Assembly (NCBI RefSeq): GCF_008807415.1
Contig: NZ_CP043626.1
Location: 496,001-560,000 of the forward strand
Reading direction: 5' to 3'
Source: Pseudomonas denitrificans (nom. rej.)
GTDB lineage: Bacteria; Pseudomonadota; Gammaproteobacteria; Pseudomonadales; Pseudomonadaceae
DNA: 64,000 bases
The translations under genes were made by a program, and so were the position numbers. Of the stretch, positions 46,025-54,908 are shown piece after piece (position 1 is the first letter of the stretch; each line of letters opens with the position of its first letter). Below the pieces are notes generated by a model. It did no database searches and was not told where the DNA came from. It worked only from the letters and a program-made list of their open reading frames with translations.

Positions 46025-46318
46025 ATGTACGCCTTCACCCTCCAGGCCCACACCCTTCCGGAAAAATCCCAGGCCTTCGAGGACCTGTTCCGTACCTACC
46101 TCACCCCCAGCCGCGCGGAGGAAGGCTGCATCCAGTACCACATGCTGCGCGACGCCAGCGACCCGACCCTGTTCACCTTCTTCGAGGTCTGGCAGAGCCG
46201 CGAGCACCTGGCCATCCACTCCTCGCTACCGCACATGCGCGAGTTCCACGAGCGGCGCATGGAATACCTGCGCCGCGATTTCGATATTCAGGAAGTCGAG
46301 GTCATGCAGCCGCGCTGA
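46025..46318 (+). CDS. Antibiotic biosynthesis monooxygenase (ABM) domain protein
   Basis: 97 residues from the ATG at 46025. ABM fold: C-I-Q-Y-H-M-L-R-D, F-T-F-F-E-V-W-Q-S and the H-x-x-x-P-H-M-x-x-F end. YgiN-like quinol monooxygenases of this size often pair with MdaB in a quinone redox cycle, and here it is divergent from mdaB, which supports that reading. Confidence 0.85.
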   Translation: MYAFTLQAHTLPEKSQAFEDLFRTYLTPSRAEEGCIQYHMLRDASDPTLFTFFEVWQSREHLAIHSSLPHMREFHERRMEYLRRDFDIQEVEVMQPR

Positions 46319-46325
46319 CCGGCGC

Positions 46326-47765
46326 TCAGGCCACCACCTGGTTACGCCCGGCCTCCTTGGCCTTGTAGAGGTTGGCGTCCGCTGCATCGATCAGCGCCTG
46401 CAGGCTGTCCGCCGGTGTGTCCGAGGTGCTGGCCACGCCGATGCTGATAGTCACCACGCCGCGCTGGCTCTTTTCGTGGGGCAGCGCGGTTTCCTCCACG
46501 TCGAGGCGGATCGATTCGGCGACCTGGGCGGCGGCGGCGCTGTCGCAGCCGGGGAGGATCATCACGAACTCCTCGCCGCCGTAGCGCGCCGCGCCGTCGT
46601 CCTCGCGGCGGCAGCCCTTGCGCACCAGGTGCGCGACATTGATCAGCGCCAGGTCGCCGCGCGGGTGGCCGTAGTGGTCGTTGTAGGCCTTGAACTGGTC
46701 GATATCCATCATCAGCACCGCCAGATGGCCATCCCCGGCACGGCGGCGCTGCCATTCGTGCTGCGCCTTCTCATCGAACCAGCGACGGTTGTGCAGGCCG
46801 GTCAGCGGGTCGGTGTCGGCCTGGATGCGCAGCTTGTTCTCCTTGGCATTGCGGCGCTTCAGGTGGCGGGTCAGGCGGTAGGCGAAATAGATGGTCGCGG
46901 CATTGATCGCCAGCAGCAGGCCCGCGGTGATCCAGGTGCGCCCGGTCCAGGTGTGGAAGATTTCCTCGCGGCACAACTCCACCGAGACCACCGCCGGGTA
47001 ATCGCCGATACGCCGGTAGCCGCGCCAGTGGGCGCTGGCGCCGCCGATGCTCTCGTCGATCGCTTCGGCGCGGCCGGAAGCGACAAAGTCATGGAAGGTG
47101 CCGCTCTCATCCTCGTGCATGGGGTGCTGCGGCGGCCATTGCGTCAGCGGTGTGCCGTCGAGCAGGCGAATGGCGACCACGCCGCGTTGGCCCAGGTCGA
47201 GGCCGTGGACGAAGGCGTCCAGGTGATGCAGGTCCTTGATCGCCACGGCCACGCCCTGGAACTGACCGTCCTTGCCGACGATGGCGCGGCTGAGCGCGAT
47301 GCTCGGCCCCGAGCCGGGATAGGACGGCAGGAACGGATGGCTGAGGTAGAGATGCCCCGGGTTGGCGCGCTGCGCGGTGAAGTACTCGCGGGCCGACAGG
47401 TCGCGGCGGGTTTCGCCGGCATGGTTGAGGTCCACCAGCAACTGCCCCTTGGCGTCGGTCACCACCAGGGTGCCGGACTGCAGCGCGCCCGCCGCGTGCC
47501 CCTGTACCAGTTCCTGCAGCACCTGCTGGGTCATGGCCGGTGTGCTGGGGCCGGTGATGACATTGGCGAGGGTCTGCAACGTCTGCGCGTGGACGTCGAG
47601 GTCGCGGTGGAATTCACGCTCCACCAGCAGCAGGGTGTTGGTGCCGCTGGCGCGGGCGTACATCAGCGCGTCCTGCTTCATCTGCAGCATGTGCCAGCCG
47701 GCCAGCAGCGTGGCGAGCACGGCCAGGAGGAAGGTCAGGGCGAAGACATGCAGCGGTTTGAGCAC
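46326..47765 (-). CDS. Membrane diguanylate cyclase with dCache-like sensor
   Basis: About 479 residues. The GTG at 47765 is preferred because GGGAGG lies eight bases upstream; the GTG at 47774 is too close to it. TM1 (~5-25), periplasmic PDC/dCache-type sensor (~40-270, G-H-L-Y-L-S-H-P-F), TM2, then GGDEF with A-R-Y-G-G-E-E-F and D-x-D-x-F-K-A-Y-N-D. The active site is intact, so c-di-GMP synthesis is expected. Confidence 0.88.
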   Translation of the reverse strand: MLKPLHVFALTFLLAVLATLLAGWHMLQMKQDALMYARASGTNTLLLVEREFHRDLDVHAQTLQTLANVITGPSTPAMTQQVLQELVQGHAAGALQSGTLVVTDAKGQLLVDLNHAGETRRDLSAREYFTAQRANPGHLYLSHPFLPSYPGSGPSIALSRAIVGKDGQFQGVAVAIKDLHHLDAFVHGLDLGQRGVVAIRLLDGTPLTQWPPQHPMHEDESGTFHDFVASGRAEAIDESIGGASAHWRGYRRIGDYPAVVSVELCREEIFHTWTGRTWITAGLLLAINAATIYFAYRLTRHLKRRNAKENKLRIQADTDPLTGLHNRRWFDEKAQHEWQRRRAGDGHLAVLMMDIDQFKAYNDHYGHPRGDLALINVAHLVRKGCRREDDGAARYGGEEFVMILPGCDSAAAAQVAESIRLDVEETALPHEKSQRGVVTISIGVASTSDTPADSLQALIDAADANLYKAKEAGRNQVVA

Positions 47766-48009
47766 GATGCCCACCTCCCGGGCGATTCAGGATTCATTCA
47801 GGTACCTGAATTGTCCGTGCTGGCGCGCGGCCTTCAATCGCAGTCCCGGACTCCCTTGTCCTATGTCAGGCGCGTCACGATTTCTTTTGCGGCGGGGTGG
47901 TGGCAAACGTTGCCGGGTTTTTCCGCAAGGGGAACCGGAACGTCCCGGCCGCAGCCAAACGCCGAGAAATCACGCATCATTGAGCCCTTTTCGACCATCG
48001 GAGCCATCC

Positions 48010-48858
48010 ATGCCCAGCCAGTCGTTCCTTCCGCGTAGCCTGTTGTTGTCGCTCGGCCTGCTGGCCGCCGCCAATGCCGGCGCGGCCGACCAGGATCAAC
48101 TGCTCGAAGCCATCAACGCCTACCGTGGCGACGTGCAGTCCTGCGGTGGCCAGGCCTCCCAGGTGCTGCCGCCACTGTCGCCGGACCCGCGCCTGGCGCT
48201 GCCCGCTTCTGCGGGGGAGTGGAAGGCCGCGCTGAACCAGGCCGGCTACCCGATGAGCAGCGTGCGCATGCTCAGCCTCACCGGCCCGCGCGACGTGACG
48301 GCCGCCATGAAGGCGCTGCAGGAAAGCTTCTGCCAGGTGCTGCTGGACCCGCAGTTCGTCGATGTCGGCATCGTCCGCGAGGGTGATGACTGGCGCGTGC
48401 TGCTCGGGCGCCCGCTGCTGCAGGGCAAGCTGGGCACCTGGGAAGCCGAAGGCCAGCAACTGTTGCAGGCGATCAACGCGGCACGCGGCAAGGGCCGTCA
48501 GTGCGGCGGCCAGGCATTCGGCCCGGCCGCAGCGCTGAGCTGGAACGCCACCCTGGGCGGCACCGCCGAAGCCCACAGCCGCGATATGGCCAACAACAAC
48601 TATTTCGATCACAAGGGCCGCGACGGCAGCACGCCGGGCGACCGCGCGGAGCTGGACGGCTACGCCGGCCAGCGCATCGGCGAGAACATCGCCGCAGGCC
48701 AGGGCAACGCACAGAAGGTGGTGGATAGCTGGCTGGCCAGCCCCGGCCATTGCGCCAACCTGATGAACCCGCAGTACAGCGAACTGGGCGCAGCCTACGC
48801 GGCGGACCCGAAGAGCGATGCGGGCATCTACTGGACGGCCATGTTCGGCTCGCCCTGA
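48010..48858 (+). CDS. Secreted CAP-domain protein with duplicated N-terminal motif
   Basis: 282 residues, signal peptide to A-N-A-G-A-A. The C-terminal CAP/SCP (PR-1) domain has A-L-S-W-N, A-H-S-R-D-M-A, H-K-G-R-D-G-S-T-P, G-E-N-I-A-A-G and W-L-A-S-P-G-H-C-A-N-L-M. Residues ~28-60 (Q-L-L-E-A-I-N-A-Y-R ... C-G-G-Q-A) and ~158-190 (Q-L-L-Q-A-I-N-A-A-R ... C-G-G-Q-A) repeat each other, so the N-terminal half looks like a second, degenerate CAP-like module. Role unknown. Confidence 0.85.
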   Translation: MPSQSFLPRSLLLSLGLLAAANAGAADQDQLLEAINAYRGDVQSCGGQASQVLPPLSPDPRLALPASAGEWKAALNQAGYPMSSVRMLSLTGPRDVTAAMKALQESFCQVLLDPQFVDVGIVREGDDWRVLLGRPLLQGKLGTWEAEGQQLLQAINAARGKGRQCGGQAFGPAAALSWNATLGGTAEAHSRDMANNNYFDHKGRDGSTPGDRAELDGYAGQRIGENIAAGQGNAQKVVDSWLASPGHCANLMNPQYSELGAAYAADPKSDAGIYWTAMFGSP

Positions 48859-48862
48859 GCAG

Positions 48863-49384
48863 TCATCGACCGCCGCTGACGGCGTCGGCCTCGCCGCCCT
48901 GGCGCTTCACCTTCGCCGTGAGGATGGCCGACTCGACCGCCGCCAGCGTGCCCGAGGCCGCGGGAAGTTCGAGCACGCGGCTCTCGGCGAGGGTGGAGAC
49001 GCGCTCGCCGCTGTCCAGGGTGAATTCCACGAACGCCAGGTGCTCGGACCAGGAGCGGTAGCGCCGTACCATGAACAGGCTGTGGCGGCTGCGTACCGAG
49101 CTGATCTTCTCCAGGGCGATCTTCCGGTGGCTTTCCTGGCCGCAGAGCACCAGTTCACCCTTGTCGATGAAGGCCGGTTCTGCCTTCGACACCCGCCGCC
49201 ACTCCACGGCGAAGCGCCCGCCGAGCAGCAGCAGGCAGAGGGGCAGGGCGGAGAACAGGGGAACGACGCCGCTGAACATCTTGATCAGCGTGAAGACGGC
49301 CATCGCCAGCAGGATCAGCAGCGTGGCGGCGCGGTAGAAATGGACGTTGTCGAACTCGGTCTGCGGCAAGAACCGGACTTCCAT
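48863..49384 (-). CDS. Membrane protein with PH-like domain
   Basis: 173 residues from the ATG at 49384 (GAGGAA upstream). Two close hydrophobic helices (~18-55) followed by a soluble beta-rich part with I-D-K-G-E-L-V-L and I-A-L-E-K-I-S-S-V-R, the pattern of bacterial PH-like (bPH) proteins. Convergent with the CAP gene. Function unknown. Confidence 0.65.
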   Translation of the reverse strand: MEVRFLPQTEFDNVHFYRAATLLILLAMAVFTLIKMFSGVVPLFSALPLCLLLLGGRFAVEWRRVSKAEPAFIDKGELVLCGQESHRKIALEKISSVRSRHSLFMVRRYRSWSEHLAFVEFTLDSGERVSTLAESRVLELPAASGTLAAVESAILTAKVKRQGGEADAVSGGR

Positions 49385-49567
49385 GTACCTGTTTCCTCGG
49401 CGACTGCAAAACATTTCCCAGCCAGACGTTTTAGCAGACCAGGCCATGCTTGCCACGCGAGACCGGTCACGCTGCGGGCGACGCGCAAAAGAAAAACCGG
49501 CGCCTGGGCGCCGGTCTTTCGGGTGTCGCTGCGGAAACCTGGGTCAGCTCCCGGCTGAGCCTGCCAC

Positions 49568-50404
49568 TCAGTGCGGCTGGTTCAGGGTCAGGCGCATGTG
49601 ACGGTTCACATCCTTGTACAGCAGGTAGCGGAAGCGACCGGGGCCACCGGAGTAGCATGCCTGCGGGCAAAACGCGCGCAGCCACATGAAGTCGCCGGCT
49701 TCCACTTCGACCCAGTCCTGGTTCAGGCGGTACACCGCCTTGCCTTCCAGCACGTACAGGCCGTGTTCCATCACGTGGGTCTCGGCGAACGGAATCACGC
49801 CGCCCGGCTCGAAGTTCACGATGTTCACGTGCATGTCATGGCGCATGTCGGCCATATCGACGAAGCGGGTGGTGCTCCAGCGGCCTTCGGTGTCCGGCAT
49901 CACCTTCGGCTCGATGTCCTGCTCGTTGGTGACGAAGGCTTCGGGCAGCGGTACGCCGTCGACTTTCTGGTAGTGCTTGCGGATCCAGTGGAAGCGGGTG
50001 TGCTGGCCGCTGGTGTTGCGCACCTTGTAGTCGGCGCCCGGCGGAATGAACGCATAGCCGCCCGGCTGCATCTTGTGTACTTCACCCTGCAGGGTCAGGG
50101 TCAGCTCGCCTTCGACGATGAACAGCACCGCTTCGGCGTTGATGTCCTGCTCGGGCTTGTCGCTGCCGCCCTGGGGCGCCAGCTCGACGATGTACTGCGC
50201 GAAGGTCTCGGCAAAGCCCGACAGCGGGCGGGCGATGACCCACATGCGCATGTTGTCCCAGAAGGGCAGGTGGCTGGTGACGATGTCACGCATCACGCCC
50301 TTGGGGATCACGGCATAGGCTTCGGTGAACATGGCGCGGTCGGTGAGCAGCTCGGTCTGTGCCGGGTGCCCGCCGTGCGGCGCGTAATAAGTGGATTTGG
50401 CCAT
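49568..50404 (-). CDS. allE: (S)-ureidoglycine aminohydrolase, bicupin
   Basis: 278 residues from the ATG at 50404 (GAGGAAT upstream); another ATG at 50419 is possible. Two cupin domains; the second carries the Mn site (E-T-H-V-M-E-H-G-L-Y, with G-D-F-M-W). Start S-T-Y-Y-A-P-H-G-G-H-P-A-Q-T-E fits the ureidoglycine aminohydrolase/YlbA family. It releases ammonia from ureidoglycine in allantoin breakdown. No other allantoin genes are in the window; the LysR gene upstream may regulate it. Confidence 0.88.
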   Translation of the reverse strand: MAKSTYYAPHGGHPAQTELLTDRAMFTEAYAVIPKGVMRDIVTSHLPFWDNMRMWVIARPLSGFAETFAQYIVELAPQGGSDKPEQDINAEAVLFIVEGELTLTLQGEVHKMQPGGYAFIPPGADYKVRNTSGQHTRFHWIRKHYQKVDGVPLPEAFVTNEQDIEPKVMPDTEGRWSTTRFVDMADMRHDMHVNIVNFEPGGVIPFAETHVMEHGLYVLEGKAVYRLNQDWVEVEAGDFMWLRAFCPQACYSGGPGRFRYLLYKDVNRHMRLTLNQPH

Positions 50405-50591
50405 GGGGTAATTCCTCATTGTTGTCTTGCTGCCCGGCGCGTGCGGCGCCGTGGTGAGCAATTGGTGCAGAGCGGCGCGCTGTCGGTGCGCTGGCCGTCG
50501 CTGGAAACCACGATATCCAGCGGCGTGTTCATGCACAAATTAAATGTTGGAATCCGCTGTATTCAATTTCTGAATGCTGCGGCGGTGGCGC

Positions 50592-51476
50592 TCAGCCTTT
50601 CGTGTCCTGCGCCAGAACCCGCGACAGCACCCGCGCCAGCTCCTTCACCATCGGGTCCACCGCCGGCCGGTGGAGCATCGCCACTTCGAACACGTCCACC
50701 GAGGGTAGCCCGATATTCTTCGGCAGCACGGCGTGCTCCATCGTCACCGCGCGCTGCGGCAGCAGACCGATGCCCATGCCGTCGGCGATGGCCGACTGGA
50801 TGCCGGAGAGGCTCGAACTGGTGAAACTGATGTGCCAGCGCCGACCAATGGATTCCAGCGCGGCGATCATCTCGTCGCGGTACACCCCGCGCGGCGGGAA
50901 GGTCACGATGGGCAGCGGGTCCAGCTCGATGCAGGCGTTCTTCGCGCTATCCACCCAGCGCGTCTTCTCCGGCCAGCAGGCCACCGCCTCGCGGGCGTTC
51001 TGCCGCTGCTTGAGCAGTACCAGGTCCAGCTCGCCACGGTCATAGCTGGCGGACAGATCACGGCTCAGCCCGCTGGTGACTTCCAGCTTCACCTGCGGAT
51101 AGCGGCGGTTGAACGCGGCCAGTTGCTCGGTCGTGCGCCCGGTGGCGAAGTCGTCCGGCACACCGATGCGCACTGTCAGCGCCACCGTGGCGCCGGACAG
51201 CGCCTCGAGCATCTCGTCATTCAACGCCAGCAGGCGCCGGGCATAGCCCAGCAGCGTGTCGCCGGCATCGGTGGGCAGCACATCGCGGTTGCCGCGTTCC
51301 AGCAGCCGGTGCCCGGCCATTTCCTCCAGCCGGCGGATCTTCTGGCTGACGGTGGACTGGGTCGAATGCAGGCGCGTAGCGGCCGTGGTGAAACTGCCGC
51401 AGTCGGCCACCGTGACGATGGCGCGGAGCAGGTCGAGGTCGAAGAGGCGGGTATTCGGTTTGTCACTGTCGCTCAT
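50592..51476 (-). CDS. LysR-family transcriptional regulator
   Basis: 294 residues; HTH S-F-T-T-A-A-T-R-L-H-S-T-Q-S-T-V-S-Q-K-I (~28-47) and a substrate domain containing G-I-G-L-L-P-Q-R. It is upstream of allE in the same direction, 187 bp apart, so control of allE is plausible though not certain. Confidence 0.92.
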   Translation of the reverse strand: MSDSDKPNTRLFDLDLLRAIVTVADCGSFTTAATRLHSTQSTVSQKIRRLEEMAGHRLLERGNRDVLPTDAGDTLLGYARRLLALNDEMLEALSGATVALTVRIGVPDDFATGRTTEQLAAFNRRYPQVKLEVTSGLSRDLSASYDRGELDLVLLKQRQNAREAVACWPEKTRWVDSAKNACIELDPLPIVTFPPRGVYRDEMIAALESIGRRWHISFTSSSLSGIQSAIADGMGIGLLPQRAVTMEHAVLPKNIGLPSVDVFEVAMLHRPAVDPMVKELARVLSRVLAQDTKG

Positions 51477-51558
51477 GGCGGTATCGGAAATCTGAATGCG
51501 ATACCGCTTTCTAGCAGCTCAGCCCGAGCCCCGGCAAATCATCTGACGCTGCCGACGC

Positions 51559-51831
51559 TCAGAAGTCGACTGTCTTCGCCCAGGGATCGCTGACGCTGCT
51601 ACCGCGCCGGTCGCCCTTGCGGCGGTCGTCTTCGAAGCGGATGGTTTGTCGTCGGTCGGCGCTGCAACGGCGCTCGGTGTGGCGGGTGTCGATCTGGAAC
51701 TTGGCCTTGGGCTTGGCCGGCATTGCCGCAACGGGCGCTGCGGCGGGTTCCATGGGAACCAGGCTGAGTTCGTCACTGTTCAGGTCATCGAAGTTGAAAT
51801 CACTGAGGTCGAAATCGTCGTCGAGATTCAT
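51559..51831 (-). CDS. Small acidic/basic protein with DRR motifs
   Basis: 90 residues from the ATG at 51831. The first third is Asp-rich (D-D-D-F-D-L-S-D-F-N-F-D-D-L), then Ala/Pro, then a basic end with R-R-C-S-A-D-R-R-Q and R-R-K-G-D-R-R-G. The GDRR-type repeat also appears in c-di-GMP-related proteins, but no domain is recognisable. Function unknown. Confidence 0.65.
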   Translation of the reverse strand: MNLDDDFDLSDFNFDDLNSDELSLVPMEPAAAPVAAMPAKPKAKFQIDTRHTERRCSADRRQTIRFEDDRRKGDRRGSSVSDPWAKTVDF

Positions 51832-51988
51832 CACGCGTCGCTCCACTGCAATACCCTCAGAGGTGAGCGTAGAAGCGTAGTGGCGTTGCGCCGTATCAGC
51901 CGACGGACTGCACGTCAGACGTTTCCTTCAGCGCGATCTAGACTCCAGAAGCTGACCCTACCGGGGGAATCACACGGAGAGCGTCTTC

Positions 51989-52312
51989 ATGAAACGTCTA
52001 CCGCTGTCCCTGCCGGTGCTGGCTGCTGTCGCCGCGTTGTCCGGTTGCATGAGTAACGAAGAGTTCCTCGCCTCGAACCAGCAGGCCGCGATCAGTGCCA
52101 CTGAATCACGGGCGAAGTTCGAGCTCAATTGCGAGTCAGTCACCAGCAGCGTGCTGTCGAGCAAGGTCACCCAGGTTCGCCGTGCCATGGAGCGCACCGA
52201 GTACACCATCGGTGTGCGCGGCTGTAACAAGCAGGCGACCTACATCACCTACTGCCTCAACCCCACCACCTGCAACGCCATCGCCGATACGGCGCGGACC
52301 AGTTCGCCGTAA
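51989..52312 (+). CDS. Small lipoprotein
   Basis: 107 residues; lipobox A-L-S-G-C (~17-21). Mature part has four further Cys (C-E-S, G-C-N-K, Y-C-L-N, T-C-N-A) that can form two disulfides. Good ribosome site (GGAGAG). Unknown function. Confidence 0.75.
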   Translation: MKRLPLSLPVLAAVAALSGCMSNEEFLASNQQAAISATESRAKFELNCESVTSSVLSSKVTQVRRAMERTEYTIGVRGCNKQATYITYCLNPTTCNAIADTARTSSP

Positions 52313-52393
52313 GTCACCAGGGATGGGGTGTTTGTGGTCCATCCTTCGGCTCTTCCGTGCGCCAGGGCGCTTGCGAATAGGAGCGCTGTGGCT

Positions 52394-53107
52394 TCATTGG
52401 CTTCCCGACAATTTCCGCAGGAAGGGGCGAGGATCCATGGCCATCTGGCAACCATGGTTTGCCGAGGCGTCCAGCCAGGCCACCAGTCGCTTGGCGATTT
52501 CAGCGTTTTCAGGTTGCTGGGCGCTGCCGAGGATGTATTCGGCTTCAGCTGTGAATTGCGTTTGGGATAGCACCGCGACCTCGGAAGGGTCTGTCGCGAA
52601 GCACTGGCTGGCGTCTAGATAAAAGGGATAGTACGCCTGCGCCGGGTCAATTCCGGCGAGGGACGATGACAGGGCATTCAATGCCGCCTGATGTTCGGGA
52701 CTGGCGTCGTCGAACCGAAGATAGGCGCGGTCGCACTTTTTGAAGTTCGCAACCGCGGCAGCCACAAAACCCTTCTCCGCCCAGGACGCCAGTAGCGAGC
52801 ACGCTTGACTGCGCTGCTCGTTGTCACTCCCTGACGCATTCAGGATTAGCTGCGCCTGATAGAACGCAGCGGCGGGGTGCCCGAGTTCGGTAGCTTTCTG
52901 CAACTCTGCATTGGCATTGCCGAGCACTACCTCCAGCTTTTTCGCAGATTCTCCCTTGGGATTACCGAGTATCTGACGGACTTGCTCCAGGCTTGCGCGA
53001 GCCTGCTCATAGTGCTGCTCTGCCGTCGGAGAAGGCGAATAGGCGACTACCTCGGAGCTGCTGAACACCAAGCTGAGGATGAGATAAGAGACTTTAAAAC
53101 TACGCAT
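52394..53107 (-). CDS. Secreted helical-repeat protein of unknown function
   Basis: 237 residues with a plausible signal peptide (M-R-S-F-K-V-S-Y-L-I-L-S-L-V-F). Helix-rich, Sel1/TPR-like pairs (A-T-E-L-G-H-P-A-A-A-F-Y-Q-A-Q; A-E-K-G-F-V-A-A-A). Codon use is slightly more AT-rich than its neighbours. I do not recognise the family. Confidence 0.7.
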   Translation of the reverse strand: MRSFKVSYLILSLVFSSSEVVAYSPSPTAEQHYEQARASLEQVRQILGNPKGESAKKLEVVLGNANAELQKATELGHPAAAFYQAQLILNASGSDNEQRSQACSLLASWAEKGFVAAAVANFKKCDRAYLRFDDASPEHQAALNALSSSLAGIDPAQAYYPFYLDASQCFATDPSEVAVLSQTQFTAEAEYILGSAQQPENAEIAKRLVAWLDASANHGCQMAMDPRPFLRKLSGSQ

Positions 53108-53158
53108 GCTGTCCTTGTCATGGGGAATTTTTCTAGCACTAGCTTGCCAGTTATCACC

Positions 53159-53380
53159 TCAATCCAGCCAGCTGTGCCAGGCCAGCCGGATCGCGCCGTC
53201 CTGCAGGGGCAGCAGGGTCAGGTTCGGGGCCTGGCGCAGGTCGGTGACCAGTTGGCTCCAGGCGGCGGAGTCGTCGCTGGGTTCGCGGCGCAGGGTGATG
53301 CCGAGGTTCTTCAGGGTGGTCGGGTCTGCGAGCAGGGCGTTCACGCGGGCGGACAGCTGGTTGTAGGTTGCGGCGTGCAT
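53159..53380 (-). CDS. DUF1654 protein under LexA-box control
   Basis: 73 residues, ATG at 53380 with GGAGG upstream. T-Y-N-Q-L-S-A-R-V-N-A-L-L and A-W-S-Q-L-V-T-D-L ... D-G-A-I-R-L-A-W match DUF1654, a Pseudomonas/phage-associated family. A LexA site lies 33 bp upstream, so it should be DNA-damage inducible. Family members have been tied to SOS and prophage control; exact role here unknown. Confidence 0.78.
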   Translation of the reverse strand: MHAATYNQLSARVNALLADPTTLKNLGITLRREPSDDSAAWSQLVTDLRQAPNLTLLPLQDGAIRLAWHSWLD

Positions 53381-53412
53381 GGGAGGCCTCCGGTTCGGGG
53401 TGGATGGAAATA

Positions 53413-53428
53413 CTGTATGTAAATACAG
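53413..53428. promoter_or_regulatory. LexA (SOS) box
   Basis: CTGT-ATGTAAAT-ACAG matches the LexA consensus CTGT-N8-ACAG in full, with extended symmetry TACTGTAT...ATACAGTA, over the promoter of the DUF1654 gene. Confidence 0.88.
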
Positions 53429-53657
53429 TATTTCTTGTAAAGGCCTGGGTGATCGTTGGTAGGCTGATTTCTGAAGGACGTGAAATCGGGAGCTCTGGGG
53501 CGGTGCTTGGAGTGATGGTCGGCGTTTGCTCAGGGGCGCAGCCCCTGGGAGCCGTGGGTTTGCGGGGTGTCTTGTTGCTATCGTTCTGAAAATGGAACGC
53601 TAGAAGTGAATTTTGCCGTCTGGTGGATCAAGGGTGTCGAATTTAATCTTTGTTCCA

Positions 53658-53674
53658 TGCAGTGACGCACTGCA
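53658..53674. promoter_or_regulatory. Palindromic operator upstream of ycaC
   Basis: TGCAGTG-ACG-CACTGCA, a perfect 7-3-7 inverted repeat about 60 bp before the ycaC start. Probable binding site of an unidentified regulator. The remainder of the 355-bp gap holds the LexA box and a short CAGGGGC/GCCCCTG hairpin only. Confidence 0.55.
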
Positions 53675-53735
53675 AACGAGTCCAAACCTTCCCGGCCCAG
53701 CCGGCACCCACTGAAAGCAAATCGAGGATTTCACC

Positions 53736-54365
53736 ATGACCAACCCCACCTACAACCGCCTGGACAAAGACAACGCCGCCGTACTGCTGGTCGACCACCA
53801 GGCCGGTCTGCTCTCGCTGGTCCGCGACATCGATCCGGACAAGTTCAAGAACAACGTGCTGGCGCTGGGCGACCTGGCCAAATTCTTCAACCTGCCGACC
53901 ATCCTCACCACCAGCTTCGAAACCGGCCCCAACGGCCCGCTGGTTCCCGAGCTGAAGGCACAGTTCCCGGACGCGCCGTACATCGCTCGCCCCGGTCAGA
54001 TCAACGCCTGGGACAACGAAGACTTCGTGAAAGCGGTGAAGGCCACCGGCAAGAAGCAGCTGATCATCGCCGGTGTGGTGACCGAGGTCTGTGTGGCGTT
54101 CCCGGCGCTGTCGGCCCTGGCGGAAGGTTTCGATGTGTTCGTGGTGGCGGATGCGTCCGGCACCTTCAACGAGATGACCCGCGATGCGGCCTGGCGCCGG
54201 ATGGAAGCGGCCGGTGCGCAGCTGATGACCTGGTTCGGCGTGGCGTGTGAGCTGCACCGCGACTGGCGCAACGATGTCGAAGGGCTGGCGGCGCTGTGCT
54301 CGAACCACATTCCTGATTACCGGAATCTGATGACCAGTTACAACGCGTTTGCGGCTGGCAAGTAA
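53736..54365 (+). CDS. ycaC: Isochorismatase-like hydrolase YcaC
   Basis: 209 residues. Cysteine-hydrolase fold with A-V-L-L-V-D-H-Q-A-G (Asp), K in the middle, V-V-T-E-V-C-V-A-F-P-A-L carrying the nucleophile Cys (~118). YcaC proteins form octamers and act on unknown amide-like substrates. Monocistronic, followed by a terminator. Confidence 0.9.
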   Translation: MTNPTYNRLDKDNAAVLLVDHQAGLLSLVRDIDPDKFKNNVLALGDLAKFFNLPTILTTSFETGPNGPLVPELKAQFPDAPYIARPGQINAWDNEDFVKAVKATGKKQLIIAGVVTEVCVAFPALSALAEGFDVFVVADASGTFNEMTRDAAWRRMEAAGAQLMTWFGVACELHRDWRNDVEGLAALCSNHIPDYRNLMTSYNAFAAGK

Positions 54366-54386
54366 CAACCCGCTGAAATGAAAACC

Positions 54387-54414
54387 GGAGCCTCCTGCGA
54401 GGCTCCTGTTTTTT
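54387..54414 (+). terminator. Rho-independent terminator after ycaC
   Basis: GGAGCCT / AGGCTCC stem with a 6-base loop followed by TGTTTTTT. Confidence 0.85.
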
Positions 54415-54438
54415 ATTTCGCGTTGCAGGGAGCTCCCT

Positions 54439-54892
54439 GTAGGACGGGCGGGGGCGCCTAGCCCATGCCCGCGATCCGTCGGCAGGGCCGACGCCTTTCC
54501 TCGTTCCATTGTTTGGGTTGTGCTGCGTTGGCTTGGGTGTTCCAGCGCCGCTTCGGTGTGCGCTCGGGCTTCGTGTTTCGCCCCCTCGGGCGACCTACTT
54601 TGGCAAACGACGGATGGCCGCCCCACCCAAAGTAGGCAAAGGTCTTGCCCCGGACATCCGGTTTTTCGCTTAGGCGAAAAATTCCCTCGTTGAATCGAAG
54701 TTTCAGGGGCACGAACTAGGCGTCCCCCTCGACGGGCCATCCCTGGCCCGACAGCGCTCTCGCGACATCCATGTCGCTCAACCCCTGAAACTCCGCTTCA
54801 ACGAGGCCTCCTGAACGGGGCAGTCGGAGTGCGCGGACGTTTCTCTGGAAGTCTTTCAGAGCCAGAGCCAGAGCCAGAGCCAGAATCGGAGC
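54439..54892. repeat. Left arm of a ~1.1-kb imperfect inverted repeat
   Basis: Matches, in reverse complement, the right arm at 55131-55518 over several hundred bases. Shared blocks include CGCCCGAGGGGGCGAAACA, CAAGACCTTTGCCTACTTTG, CCGGATGTC-GGGGCAAGACC, TTTCAGGGG pairs and CGCCGAAGCGGCGC. Open frames here in all directions look unconstrained and I do not call a gene. It contains a hexanucleotide AGAGCC repeated four times (54859-54882). Confidence 0.75.
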
Positions 54893-54908
54893 GGCGCATT
54901 GGCTCTTC

